DNA of 64,000 bases from JBGVSA01 sp041807905 (GCF_041807905.1 NZ_JBGVSA010000011.1:92841-156840), one strand, 5' to 3'. Counted from the first letter of the stretch, positions 18,868-36,704 are shown. Made by a program: numbers and translations. The notes: a model not told the origin generated them from the letters alone.

Positions 18868-19397
18868 GCAAGCGTTGGTACGTGGTTCACGCCTACTCGG
18901 GCTTCGAGAAGTCGGTCAAGCGTGCGCTCGTTGAGCGCATTGCGCGTTCTGGCGTACAGGATCTGTTTGGTCAGATCCTGGTGCCCGTCGAAGAAGTGGT
19001 CGAAATGAAAAGCGGCCAGAAGAGTGTGACCGAGCGGAAGTTCTTTCCGGGTTACGTTCTGGTCGAAATGGAGATGAACGACGAGACTTGGCACTTGGTC
19101 AAGAGTACGCCCAAGGTGACTGGTTTCGTGGGCGGCTCCGGCAACAAGCCGACGCCGATCTCCGAGAAGGAAGTCGAAAAGATCCTGCATCAAATGCAGG
19201 AAGGCGTGGAAAAGCCGCGCCCCAAGGTGTTGTTCGAAGTTGGCGAGTACGTTCGCGTAAAGGAAGGCCCTTTCACCGATTTCAACGGGTCGGTCGAGAG
19301 CGTCAACTACGAAAAGAACCGTCTGCACGTTTCGGTGACCATCTTCGGCCGTGCAACGCCGGTCGAGCTTGAATTCAGCCAGGTCGAAAAGGCCTGA
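18864..19397 (+). CDS. nusG: Transcription termination/antitermination factor NusG
   Basis: 177 residues (E. coli 181). The N-terminal NGN domain starts SKRWYVVHAYSGFEKSV and includes the conserved KFFPGYVLVEM. The C-terminal KOW domain contains VRVKEGPFTDFNGSVE. It binds RNA polymerase and links it to Rho or to the ribosome. The start at 18864 overlaps the secE stop. Confidence 0.98.
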   Translation: MSKRWYVVHAYSGFEKSVKRALVERIARSGVQDLFGQILVPVEEVVEMKSGQKSVTERKFFPGYVLVEMEMNDETWHLVKSTPKVTGFVGGSGNKPTPISEKEVEKILHQMQEGVEKPRPKVLFEVGEYVRVKEGPFTDFNGSVESVNYEKNRLHVSVTIFGRATPVELEFSQVEKA

Positions 19398-19411
19398 CAG
19401 TCTTGACGGGC

Positions 19412-19433
19412 GCCGGGGCCGTTCTTCCCCGGC
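19412..19433 (+). promoter_or_regulatory. Hairpin in the nusG–rplK spacer (rplK leader)
   Basis: The perfect stem GCCGGGG / CCCCGGC with an 8-base loop sits in the 92-base spacer before rplK. In E. coli, L1 represses the rplKA operon by binding the rplK leader, so this may be part of such a site. No T-run follows. Confidence 0.4.
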
Positions 19434-19489
19434 ACGAGGAGCGCTGTCACTAGTTGGCGGTGCGCTATCACTCACTCACAGGAGCCATC

Positions 19490-19921
19490 ATGGCAAAGAA
19501 AATCGTCGGCTATATCAAGCTGCAAGTGCCGGCGGGCAAGGCTAATCCTTCGCCCCCGATCGGTCCCGCGCTAGGTCAGCGCGGCCTGAACATCATGGAG
19601 TTCTGCAAGGCGTTCAACGCCCAGACCCAAGGCGTCGAGCCGGGCCTGCCGCTGCCGGTCGTGATCACGGCCTTCGCGGACAAGAGCTTCACGTTCATCA
19701 TCAAGACCCCGCCGGCAACCGTTCTGATCAAGAAGGCCGCTGGTGTGCAAAAAGGTTCGCCGAAGCCGCATACCGACAAGGTCGGCAAGGTGACGCGTGC
19801 CCAGTTGGAAGAAATCGCCAAGACCAAGATGAAGGATCTGACCGCTGCCGATCTGGACGCGGCTGTTCGCACCATCGCCGGTTCCGCCCGCAGCATGGGC
19901 ATTACGACGGAGGGCGTGTAA
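19490..19921 (+). CDS. rplK: 50S ribosomal protein L11
   Basis: 143 residues (E. coli 142). The Pro-rich N-terminal PSPPIGPALGQRGLNIMEFC and the C-terminal RNA-binding part ending AGSARSMGI are standard. It forms the GTPase-associated centre with L10-L7/L12 and is needed for RelA-dependent ppGpp synthesis. A ribosome site AGGAG precedes the ATG, and rplA follows with no gap. Confidence 0.99.
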   Translation: MAKKIVGYIKLQVPAGKANPSPPIGPALGQRGLNIMEFCKAFNAQTQGVEPGLPLPVVITAFADKSFTFIIKTPPATVLIKKAAGVQKGSPKPHTDKVGKVTRAQLEEIAKTKMKDLTAADLDAAVRTIAGSARSMGITTEGV

Positions 19922-20617
19922 ATGGCCAAGCTGTCCAAGCGTGTTCAGGCGCTGCGCGCCAAGGTTGATCGCAACAAGGTCTACGCCGCCGCCGAGGCTC
20001 TGAGCCTGGTCAAGGAAATCGCCAGCGCCAAGTTCGACGAATCCGTCGACGTGGCCATCAATCTTGGCGTCGATGCCAAGAAGTCGGACCAGGTGGTGCG
20101 TGGTTCCGTGGTGCTGCCTGCCGGTACCGGCAAGAGCGTCCGCGTTGCCGTGTTCGCCCAAGGTCCGAAGGCTGAAGAGGCTCGCGCCGCTGGCGCCGAC
20201 GTCGTCGGTTTCGACGATCTGGCTGAGCAAGTCAAGGCTGGCAATATCGACTTCGATCTGTGCATTGCCACCCCGGACGCGATGCGTGTCGTGGGTGCCC
20301 TGGGCCAGATCCTCGGTCCGCGTGGCCTGATGCCGAACCCCAAGGTCGGCACCGTGACCATGGACGTGACGACTGCAGTCAAGAACGCCAAGGCGGGTCA
20401 GGTTCAGTACCGCACCGACAAGGCCGGTATCGTTCATGCCACCATCGGCCGTGCTTCCTTCTCGGTCGAAGCGCTGAGCCAGAACCTGGTCGCGCTGGTT
20501 GACGCCCTCGTCAAGGCCAAGCCGGCTGCGTCGAAGGGTCAATACCTGCGCAAGATGGCTGTGTCTTCGACGATGGGCGCTGGCGTCCGCGTTGAACCGA
20601 CCAGCATCCAGCAGTAA
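19922..20617 (+). CDS. rplA: 50S ribosomal protein L1
   Basis: 231 residues (E. coli 234). It contains the L1 signature region GPRGLMPNPKVGTVT. It forms the mobile L1 stalk that handles E-site tRNA, and in enteric bacteria it represses its own operon. The start codon follows the rplK stop directly. Confidence 0.99.
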   Translation: MAKLSKRVQALRAKVDRNKVYAAAEALSLVKEIASAKFDESVDVAINLGVDAKKSDQVVRGSVVLPAGTGKSVRVAVFAQGPKAEEARAAGADVVGFDDLAEQVKAGNIDFDLCIATPDAMRVVGALGQILGPRGLMPNPKVGTVTMDVTTAVKNAKAGQVQYRTDKAGIVHATIGRASFSVEALSQNLVALVDALVKAKPAASKGQYLRKMAVSSTMGAGVRVEPTSIQQ

Positions 20618-20928
20618 TTTTCAAAGCCGGGCTGGCCTATGCCAGCCCGCACAGAACTTTGGGCCTGGCTTTGACTGTCGAAGACAGTCTGGGCCAGGGT
20701 TGTCAAAGACCGCAGGGGTCCTCGGCACACGCTACTTGGCATGTACCGGACTTAAACAGCGTGGAAGGCATCTCCGATGTCTGATGCGAACGCCCTGCGC
20801 AGATGGCGCTACCCGAAAACAGGTTTGTGTCCTTTGTCCGGCTTGCCGGGCAAAACGTGTTCCTGAATTTGAGGTCGCCGTGGTGGGGAAGGGTGAAAGC
20901 CTGGACCCGTAATAGTTAGGAGCTGACC
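20618..20928 (+). promoter_or_regulatory. rplJ leader, probable L10 autoregulatory region
   Basis: A 311-base non-coding stretch between rplA and rplJ, far longer than other spacers in the cluster. It begins with an 8-bp hairpin GGGCTGGC / GCCAGCCC (20629-20648) and contains further complementary stretches near 20665-20700. In Proteobacteria the L10–L7/L12 complex binds such a leader to repress rplJL. I did not fit the known L10-leader consensus, so position and length are the main evidence. No promoter could be assigned with confidence. Confidence 0.5.
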
Positions 20929-21429
20929 TTGAGTCTCAATCTCGATGACAAGAAGGCCGTCGTGGCCGAGGTGTCAGCACAAGTGGCGAACGCGCAGACG
21001 ATCGTCGTGGCCGAATACCGTGGCATGGAAGTGGGCGACCTCACCGTGCTGCGTGCCAAGGCCCGCGAACAAGGCGTGTATCTCCGTGTGCTGAAGAACA
21101 CCCTGGCACGTCGTGCGGTGGCTGACACCGCGTTCGCCGGCCTTGCCGAGCACATGAGCGGCCCGCTGATCTATTCGATCGGCTCGGACGCCGTTGCGCC
21201 CGCCAAGGTGCTGAGCGAATTCGCCAAGTCCAACGACAAGCTGGTGGTCAAAGCCGGTTCGTACAGCGGCAAGGTGCTCGATACGGTTGGCGTGCAAGCG
21301 CTTGCCTCCGTCCCGAGCAAGGAAGTCCTGCTGGCACAACTGCTGGGTCTCATCCAGTCGCCGATCTCCGGTCTGGCCCGCGGCATCGCTGCCGTGGCCG
21401 CGAAGAAGGGCGAGGCCGTCGCGGCCTAA
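20929..21429 (+). CDS. rplJ: 50S ribosomal protein L10
   Basis: 166 residues (E. coli 165). Starts MSLNLDDKKAVVAEV and contains the conserved VAEYRGMEVGDLTVLR and VLKNTLARRA. It anchors the L7/L12 stalk. The start codon is TTG, read from the conserved N-terminus and an AGGAG 8 bases upstream. A TTG start in this leader may help keep L10 output low relative to L7/L12. Confidence 0.97.
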   Translation: MSLNLDDKKAVVAEVSAQVANAQTIVVAEYRGMEVGDLTVLRAKAREQGVYLRVLKNTLARRAVADTAFAGLAEHMSGPLIYSIGSDAVAPAKVLSEFAKSNDKLVVKAGSYSGKVLDTVGVQALASVPSKEVLLAQLLGLIQSPISGLARGIAAVAAKKGEAVAA

Positions 21430-21485
21430 TACTGGCTTGATCGCTACCAATCACTGCAAATCAATTCATATTCAGGAATACGAAA

Positions 21486-21863
21486 ATGGCATTCGATAAA
21501 GACGCTTTCCTGTCCGCGCTGGACAGCATGACGGTTCTGGAACTCAATGACCTGGTCAAGGCCATTGAAGAGAAGTTCGGCGTGTCCGCCGCTGCAATGG
21601 CCGCTCCGGCCGCTGGTGGTGCCGCTGCTGGCGGCGCCGCTGCTGAAGAGCAGACCGAGTTCACCGTTGTCCTGGCTGCCGCCGGCGACAAGAAGGTTGA
21701 AGTCATCAAGGTGGTTCGCGCTGCTACCGGCCTGGGCCTGAAGGAAGCCAAGGATCTGGTCGATGGCGCGCCGAAGCCCGTGAAGGAAGGCATCGCCAAG
21801 GCCGACGCCGAAGCGCTGAAGAAGCAACTGGAAGACGCTGGCGCCAAGGTCGAAGTCAAGTAA
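21486..21863 (+). CDS. rplL: 50S ribosomal protein L7/L12
   Basis: 125 residues (E. coli 121). It has an N-terminal dimerisation domain, an Ala/Gly-rich hinge (about 37-55) and a C-terminal factor-binding domain with KKVEVIKVVRAATGLGLKEA. Multiple copies on L10 recruit EF-Tu and EF-G. An attenuator-like hairpin follows before rpoB. Confidence 0.99.
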   Translation: MAFDKDAFLSALDSMTVLELNDLVKAIEEKFGVSAAAMAAPAAGGAAAGGAAAEEQTEFTVVLAAAGDKKVEVIKVVRAATGLGLKEAKDLVDGAPKPVKEGIAKADAEALKKQLEDAGAKVEVK

Positions 21864-21881
21864 TTCGACTGAGCGAACAGC

Positions 21882-21913
21882 AGGGTTGGCGGCAAATTGT
21901 CGCCAACCCTTTT
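21882..21913 (+). terminator. rplL–rpoB attenuator (partial terminator)
   Basis: The perfect 10-bp stem AGGGTTGGCG / CGCCAACCCT with a 9-base loop is followed by TTT. It lies 18 bases after the rplL stop in a 218-base spacer. E. coli has a partial terminator at the same place, lowering rpoBC expression relative to the ribosomal genes. Confidence 0.8.
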
Positions 21914-22081
21914 GTGCTTTGTAGTACCGCGCGGACCCTGACGATGGCGTGGGGATTCGCGTTTTGTCGCGTGTTGTCGCAACACGCAGGCCATAAGACA
22001 GCGTTGTTGCCGGAGTTCATCTCTGTGCCCTGGACAACGCTGCCTTCTGTCCTCTGCCGTCGGACTTGACCCGGAGCTTGT

Positions 22082-26215
<4,134 letters not shown>

Positions 26216-26240
26216 GCCGCGAACTGGACTGGAGTAAAGA

Positions 26241-30454
<4,214 letters not shown>

Positions 30455-30458
<4 letters not shown>

Positions 30459-30484
30459 CGGGTGGCGCGGGGGGCGTTTATACT
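30455..30484 (+). promoter_or_regulatory. str operon promoter overlapping the rpoC stop
   Basis: TTGACG (30455-30460), an 18-base spacer and TATACT (30479-30484) form a strong sigma-70 promoter. The TGA stop of rpoC is contained in the -35 hexamer. It would drive rpsL, rpsG, fusA and tuf2. Confidence 0.8.
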
Positions 30485-30501
30485 CCCGCGTCTTTGAATG
30501 G

Positions 30502-30565
30502 GTCGACCAATCGCAGTCGACTCCTGTGTTTTATTCGTCGAGCGGCGGCGAGTCCGCGGCTCGAC
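30502..30565 (+). promoter_or_regulatory. Structured leader of rpsL
   Basis: Two hairpins: GTCGAC / GTCGAC (30502-30521) and a stronger one at 30537-30565 with a 7-bp stem GTCGAGC / GCTCGAC, a G-G mismatch and an inner GCGG / CCGC. The second ends 18 bases before the rpsL ATG. Only a weak TAAGAAA stands where a Shine-Dalgarno sequence is expected, so the fold may influence initiation. Confidence 0.5.
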
Positions 30566-30583
30566 ATCAATAAGAAATGTACT

Positions 30584-30961
30584 ATGCCTACAATTAACCA
30601 GCTGGTACGCCAAGGGCGTCAAGTTGCGCAGGCCAAGAGCAAGGTCCCTGCGCTGGAAGCCTGTCCGCAGAAGCGTGGCGTTTGCACTCGTGTCTATACG
30701 ACGACCCCGAAGAAGCCGAACTCCGCGCTTCGTAAGGTCGCCAAGGTTCGTCTGACCAATGGCTTCGAAGTCATCTCCTATATCGGCGGTGAAGGCCACA
30801 ACCTGCAAGAGCACTCGGTTGTCCTGATTCGCGGCGGTCGTGTGAAGGACTTGCCTGGTGTGCGTTACCACATCGTGCGCGGTTCTCTCGACCTGCAGGG
30901 CGTCAAGGATCGTAAGCAGTCCCGCTCGAAGTACGGCGCGAAGCGTCCGAAGCAGGCTTAA
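30584..30961 (+). CDS. rpsL: 30S ribosomal protein S12
   Basis: 125 residues (E. coli 124). It sits at the decoding centre and controls accuracy. Lys43 and Lys44 (TTPKKPNSALRK) and Lys88 (GRVKDLPG), the sites of classic streptomycin-resistance changes, are wild type. The start MPTINQLVRQ is the conserved one. rpsG follows after 30 bases. Confidence 0.99.
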   Translation: MPTINQLVRQGRQVAQAKSKVPALEACPQKRGVCTRVYTTTPKKPNSALRKVAKVRLTNGFEVISYIGGEGHNLQEHSVVLIRGGRVKDLPGVRYHIVRGSLDLQGVKDRKQSRSKYGAKRPKQA

Positions 30962-30991
30962 TTGTCCGGTATTGTTGAATAGAGGTTTGCC

Positions 30992-31462
30992 ATGCCACGT
31001 CGTCGCGAAGTACCCAAGCGTGAAGTTCTGCCTGATCCGAAATTCGGTAGCCAGGACGTTTCCAAGTTTGTCAGCGTCATCATGATGTCCGGTAAGAAGG
31101 CTGTTGCCGAACGCATTGTCTACGGTGCGCTGGATGTCATTGCTGCCAAGTCCGGCAAGAACCCGATCGAGGTCTTCCAGTCGGCAGTCGGCAATGTTAA
31201 GCCGGTGGTGGAAGTGAAGAGCCGCCGCGTCGGTGGTGCCAACTATCAGGTTCCCGTGGAAGTGCGTCCGAGCCGCCGCATGGCGCTGTCGATGCGCTGG
31301 ATTCGTGAAGCTGCTCGTAAGCGTTCGGAAAAGTCGATGGCTCAACGCCTCGCCGGCGAGCTGATCGAGGCCGCTGAAGGCCGTGGCGCTGCCATGAAGA
31401 AGCGCGACGAAGTCCATCGCATGGCCGACGCCAACAAGGCGTTTGCCCACTACCGGTTCTGA
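30992..31462 (+). CDS. rpsG: 30S ribosomal protein S7
   Basis: 156 residues. Starts MPRRREVPKREVLPDPKFG and ends in a short basic tail. It nucleates folding of the 16S rRNA head and lies at the mRNA exit. In E. coli S7 represses the str operon by binding the rpsL–rpsG spacer. Here that spacer is only 30 bases, while the rpsG–fusA spacer is longer and structured. Confidence 0.99.
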   Translation: MPRRREVPKREVLPDPKFGSQDVSKFVSVIMMSGKKAVAERIVYGALDVIAAKSGKNPIEVFQSAVGNVKPVVEVKSRRVGGANYQVPVEVRPSRRMALSMRWIREAARKRSEKSMAQRLAGELIEAAEGRGAAMKKRDEVHRMADANKAFAHYRF

Positions 31463-31499
31463 TCGTCAGCCGCATTTGGCCCTTATGGGCAAGCTTCGG

Positions 31500-31513
31500 G
31501 CCCTGTACAGGGC
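31500..31513 (+). repeat. 14-bp palindrome in the rpsG–fusA spacer
   Basis: GCCCTGTACAGGGC is a perfect palindrome, 71 bases before the fusA GTG. A smaller GCCC / GGGC hairpin lies just upstream. Possible RNA regulatory fold; no T-run follows. Confidence 0.5.
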
Positions 31514-31584
31514 TCGAATGCTTTTGGCGGCGACCCCAGTCCCTCTCCTGATTTGCAGGGTTCATTCAATTAAAGGTTAATACC

Positions 31585-33681
31585 GTGGCACGCAAGACCC
31601 CGATCGAGCGCTATCGCAATATTGGTATTTCTGCTCACATCGACGCCGGCAAAACGACGACGACCGAGCGGATTCTTTTCTACACCGGCGTCAATCACAA
31701 GTTGGGCGAAGTGCACGATGGTGCAGCGACGACCGACTGGATGGAGCAGGAGCAGGAGCGTGGTATCACCATCACCTCGGCTGCTGTGACGACGTTCTGG
31801 AAGGGCATGGCTGGCAACTTCCCGGAACACCGTGTGAACATCATCGACACCCCGGGGCACGTGGACTTCACGATTGAAGTGGAGCGCTCCATGCGCGTGC
31901 TGGACGGTGCCTGCATGGTGTACTGCGCGGTCGGCGGTGTTCAACCGCAATCCGAAACCGTGTGGCGCCAGGCCAACAAGTACGGCGTGCCGCGTCTGGC
32001 GTTCGTCAACAAGATGGACCGCACCGGTGCCAACTTCTTCAAGGTCTACGACCAGCTGAAGAAGCGCCTGACCGCTAACCCCGTGCCGGTTGTCGTGCCT
32101 ATCGGCGCTGAAGACAACTTCAAGGGCGTGGTCGATCTGATCAAGATGAAGGCGATCATCTGGGACGAGGCATCCCAAGGCACCAAGTTCACGTACGAGG
32201 ACATTCCCGCTGAGCTGATTGATTCGTGCAACGAATGGCGCGAAAAGATGGTCGAGGCTGCCGCGGAATCGTCGGAAGACTTGATGAACAGCTACCTCGA
32301 AAATGGTGAGCTGTCGGAAGCCGACATCATCAAGGGGCTGCGCGATCGTACGATCGCTTGCGAGATCCAGCCGATGCTGTGCGGGACCGCCTTCAAGAAC
32401 AAGGGTGTTCAGCGCATGCTGGATGCCGTGATCGAATTCCTGCCGTCTCCGGTCGATATTCCCCCGGTCAAGGGCGTGGACGATCGCGACCAAGAAGTCG
32501 AACGCAAGGCTTCCGATGACGAGAAGTTCTCGGCGCTGGCGTTCAAGCTCATGTCCGACAAGTACGTCGGTCAGCTGACCTTCATTCGCGTGTATTCCGG
32601 TGTGGTGAAGTCTGGTGACACCGTATACAACCCGGTGAAGGGCAAGAAGGAGCGCATTGGTCGCTTGGTGCAGATGCACGCAAACGATCGTCAGGAAATC
32701 GAAGAAGTGCGCGCAGGCGATATCGCGGCGGCGATCGGTCTGTCGTCGGTGACGACGGGTGAAACGCTGTGCGATCCGGACGCAGAAGTGACGCTTGAGC
32801 GCATGGAATTCCCGGAGCCCGTGATTCACGTGGCCGTCGAGCCGAAGACGAAGGGCGACCAGGAAAAAATGGGTCTGGCTCTTGGCCGTCTGGCACAAGA
32901 AGATCCGTCGTTCCGCGTGCGCACCGACGAAGAGTCCGGCCAGACCGTGATTTCCGGGATGGGCGAGCTTCACCTCGAAATTATTGTCGACCGCATGAAG
33001 CGTGAGTTTGGCGTTGAAGCCAACGTTGGCGCGCCGCAGGTTGCTTACCGTGAGACGATCCGCAAGGTCGTCGAAGACGCCGAAGGCAAATTCGTCAAGC
33101 AGTCCGGCGGTCGTGGTCAGTATGGTCACGTCGTGCTCAAGATCGAGCCGAACGAAGCAGGCAAGGGTTACGAGTTCGTCGATGCCATCAAGGGTGGTGT
33201 CGTGCCGCGCGAATACATCCCGGCGGTTGACAAGGGCCTGCAGGACAGCCTGCCGAACGGCGTGCTGGCCGGCTTCCCGGTGGTTGACGTCAAGGTTACG
33301 CTGCATTTCGGTTCGTACCACGATGTGGACTCGAACGAAAACGCGTTCAAGATGGCAGCTTCGATGGCCTTCAAGGAAGGCTGCCGTCGCGCCAGTCCGG
33401 TGATTCTCGAGCCGATGATGGCCGTGGAAGTGGAAACGCCGGAAGAGTACATGGGCAACGTGATGGGCGATCTGTCGAGCCGTCGCGGTATCGTCCAGGG
33501 GATGGAAGATCTGCCTGGTGGCATCAAGGCCATCAAGGCCGAAGTGCCCCTGGCGGAAATGTTCGGCTACTCGACGACGATGCGTTCGCTGTCGCAGGGC
33601 CGCGCCACGTACTCGATGGAATTCAAGCACTACGCCGAAGCGCCGAAGAACGTCGCTGACGCCATCATTAACAAGAAGTAA
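31585..33681 (+). CDS. fusA: Elongation factor G
   Basis: 698 residues (E. coli 704), GTG start. GTP-binding motifs AHIDAGKT (17-24), DTPGH and NKMD are present. It catalyses ribosomal translocation and, with RRF, recycling. tuf2 follows 30 bases later, as in the standard str operon. Confidence 0.99.
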   Translation: MARKTPIERYRNIGISAHIDAGKTTTTERILFYTGVNHKLGEVHDGAATTDWMEQEQERGITITSAAVTTFWKGMAGNFPEHRVNIIDTPGHVDFTIEVERSMRVLDGACMVYCAVGGVQPQSETVWRQANKYGVPRLAFVNKMDRTGANFFKVYDQLKKRLTANPVPVVVPIGAEDNFKGVVDLIKMKAIIWDEASQGTKFTYEDIPAELIDSCNEWREKMVEAAAESSEDLMNSYLENGELSEADIIKGLRDRTIACEIQPMLCGTAFKNKGVQRMLDAVIEFLPSPVDIPPVKGVDDRDQEVERKASDDEKFSALAFKLMSDKYVGQLTFIRVYSGVVKSGDTVYNPVKGKKERIGRLVQMHANDRQEIEEVRAGDIAAAIGLSSVTTGETLCDPDAEVTLERMEFPEPVIHVAVEPKTKGDQEKMGLALGRLAQEDPSFRVRTDEESGQTVISGMGELHLEIIVDRMKREFGVEANVGAPQVAYRETIRKVVEDAEGKFVKQSGGRGQYGHVVLKIEPNEAGKGYEFVDAIKGGVVPREYIPAVDKGLQDSLPNGVLAGFPVVDVKVTLHFGSYHDVDSNENAFKMAASMAFKEGCRRASPVILEPMMAVEVETPEEYMGNVMGDLSSRRGIVQGMEDLPGGIKAIKAEVPLAEMFGYSTTMRSLSQGRATYSMEFKHYAEAPKNVADAIINKK

Positions 33682-33711
33682 TCACACTCTACTGACCGAG
33701 GATATTGGGAA

Positions 33712-34902
<1,191 letters not shown>

Positions 34903-34916
34903 TTCGTGATATGCTG

Positions 34917-34950
34917 CGCGGCCCGCAAATCTTGCGGGCCGCGTTGTTTT
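34917..34950 (+). terminator. Rho-independent terminator of the str operon
   Basis: The perfect 12-bp stem CGCGGCCCGCAA / TTGCGGGCCGCG (loop ATC) is followed by TTGTTTT. It lies 14 bases after the tuf2 stop and separates the str and S10 groups. Bases 34951-35002 hold the rpsJ leader; no clear promoter was seen there. Confidence 0.92.
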
Positions 34951-35002
34951 ATCCGGAAGCTGCACTTTTCATTACGCTCTTTCGCTCTTTAGGACACACA
35001 TC

Positions 35003-35314
35003 ATGCAAAACCAGAAAATCCGTATCCGCCTCAAGGCTTTCGACTATCGTCTGATCGACCAGTCGGCCCTGGAAATCGTCGATACGGCCAAGCGCACCGG
35101 CGCCGTCGTTCGTGGCCCCGTTCCGCTGCCGACCCGCATCGAGCGCTTCAACGTTCTGCGTTCCCCGCACGTGAACAAGACTTCGCGTGACCAATTCGAA
35201 ATCCGCACCCACCAACGCCTGATGGACATCATCGATCCGACCGACAAGACGGTTGACGCGCTGATGAAGCTGGATCTGCCGGCGGGTGTTGACGTGGAAA
35301 TCAAGCTGCAGTAA
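35003..35314 (+). CDS. rpsJ: 30S ribosomal protein S10 (NusE)
   Basis: 103 residues, the same as E. coli. Contains RIRLKAFDYRLIDQSALEIV and VNKTSRDQFEIRTHQR. It is a 30S head protein and, as NusE, part of the antitermination complex that binds NusB and NusG. A 119-base spacer with promoter-like and attenuator-like signals separates it from rplC. Confidence 0.99.
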   Translation: MQNQKIRIRLKAFDYRLIDQSALEIVDTAKRTGAVVRGPVPLPTRIERFNVLRSPHVNKTSRDQFEIRTHQRLMDIIDPTDKTVDALMKLDLPAGVDVEIKLQ

Positions 35315-35318
35315 GAGC

Positions 35319-35348
35319 TTGCGTTTCAACGGGTTGGTAAGTTAGAAT
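35319..35348 (+). promoter_or_regulatory. Possible promoter upstream of rplC
   Basis: TTGCGT (35319-35324), an 18-base spacer and TAGAAT (35343-35348), 4 bases after the rpsJ stop. Matches are moderate, so this may be a secondary promoter. Confidence 0.4.
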
Positions 35349-35353
35349 CCAAG

Positions 35354-35389
35354 GCTTCGCGTCTTTTTGGGCGCGGAGCTATCGTTTTT
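35354..35389 (+). terminator. Attenuator-like hairpin before rplC
   Basis: The 8-bp stem GCTTCGCG / CGCGGAGC (one G-T pair, 10-base loop) is followed 5 bases later by GTTTTT. In E. coli L4 controls the S10 operon by attenuation in a leader; this hairpin is in a different place, between rpsJ and rplC. Function is inferred. Confidence 0.5.
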
Positions 35390-35433
35390 ATGCGTCGGCT
35401 CGGTCAATCGCAACCGGGTCATAGGAGAAAAAC

Positions 35434-36072
35434 ATGAGTCTGGGCCTTGTTGGTCGCAAGGTCGGCATGACTCGCATCTTTGCCGAGGACGGTGCTTCCG
35501 TTCCGGTGACGGTGCTTGACGTGTCGAACAATCGCGTGACCCAAATCAAGACGCCTGATCTGGATGGCTACTCGGCTGTTCAGGTTACGTACGGCGAACG
35601 CCGTGCGAGCCGCGTTTCGAAGGCGCTGGCCGGTCACCTCGCCAAGGCGGGTGTCGAGGCTGGCAGCATCCTGCGCGAATTCGCTGTTGCCGCTGAAAAG
35701 CTCGAGAGCCTGAAGGCTGGTGACGTGATCAGCGTCGATATCTTTGCCGTGGGCCAGAAGGTCGATGTGACGGGTACGTCCATCGGTAAGGGCTACGCCG
35801 GCGTTATCAAGCGTCACAATTTCGCTTCCAACCGTGCTTCTCACGGTAACTCGCGCAGCCACAACGTGCCGGGTTCGATCGGTATGGCGCAGGATCCGGG
35901 TCGTGTGTTCCCGGGTAAGCGCATGACCGGTCATCTGGGTGCGGTCAAGGCGACCGTGCAAAACCTGGAAGTGGTGCGTGTCGATGTCGAGCGCGGTCTG
36001 CTGCTCGTCAAGGGCGCTGTGCCCGGTCATGACGGCGGCAACGTGGTTGTTCGTCCGGCTGTCAAGGCGTGA
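35434..36072 (+). CDS. rplC: 50S ribosomal protein L3
   Basis: 212 residues (E. coli 209). Starts MSLGLVGRKVGMTRIF and contains the conserved extended loop region HGNSRSHNVPGSIG, which reaches the peptidyl transferase centre. A ribosome site AGGAG precedes the ATG. rplD starts 11 bases after its stop. Confidence 0.99.
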   Translation: MSLGLVGRKVGMTRIFAEDGASVPVTVLDVSNNRVTQIKTPDLDGYSAVQVTYGERRASRVSKALAGHLAKAGVEAGSILREFAVAAEKLESLKAGDVISVDIFAVGQKVDVTGTSIGKGYAGVIKRHNFASNRASHGNSRSHNVPGSIGMAQDPGRVFPGKRMTGHLGAVKATVQNLEVVRVDVERGLLLVKGAVPGHDGGNVVVRPAVKA

Positions 36073-36083
36073 GCGGAGGCGTC

Positions 36084-36704
36084 ATGGAACTGAAACTGAT
36101 CAACGACCAGGGCCAGGCTGCATCGACGGTGCAAGCTTCGGATGCCCTGTTTGGTCGTGAGTACAACGAGGCGCTGATTCACCAGCTCGTGGTGGCTTAC
36201 CAAGCCAACGCCCGCTCCGGTAATCGTGCTCAGAAGGATCGCGAGCAAGTCAAGCACACGACCAAGAAGCCGTGGCGTCAAAAGGGTACGGGCCGTGCTC
36301 GTGCCGGTATGACGTCCTCGCCGCTGTGGCGTGGTGGTGGTCGCATTTTCCCGAATAGCCCGGAAGAGAACTTCTCGCAGAAGGTCAACCGCAAGATGTA
36401 TCGCGCCGGTATTGCCGCGATCCTGTCGCAGTTGGTGCGTGAAGAGCGTCTGCTGGTGGTCGAGAACGTTGCGCTGGACGCCCCGAAGACTCGCCTGCTG
36501 GCCCAGAAGCTGAAGGGTTTTGGCGCCGAATCGGCGCTGGTCATTACCGACGAGATGGATGAGAACCTCTATCTGTCGTCGCGTAACCTGCCGAACGTGC
36601 TGGTGCTCGAGGCGCATGAAACGGATCCGGTGTCGCTGGTTCGTTATCCGCGCGTGCTGATCACCCGTGCTGCGGTCGCCAAGATCGAGGAGATGTGGCA
36701 ATGA
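36084..36704 (+). CDS. rplD: 50S ribosomal protein L4
   Basis: 206 residues (E. coli 201). The internal loop KPWRQKGTGRARAG lines the peptide exit tunnel next to the macrolide site. In gammaproteobacteria L4 also represses the S10 operon. The start at 36084 has GCGGAGG before it; an in-frame GTG at 36069 overlaps rplC and is less likely. The stop overlaps the rplW start (ATGA). Confidence 0.99.
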   Translation: MELKLINDQGQAASTVQASDALFGREYNEALIHQLVVAYQANARSGNRAQKDREQVKHTTKKPWRQKGTGRARAGMTSSPLWRGGGRIFPNSPEENFSQKVNRKMYRAGIAAILSQLVREERLLVVENVALDAPKTRLLAQKLKGFGAESALVITDEMDENLYLSSRNLPNVLVLEAHETDPVSLVRYPRVLITRAAVAKIEEMWQ

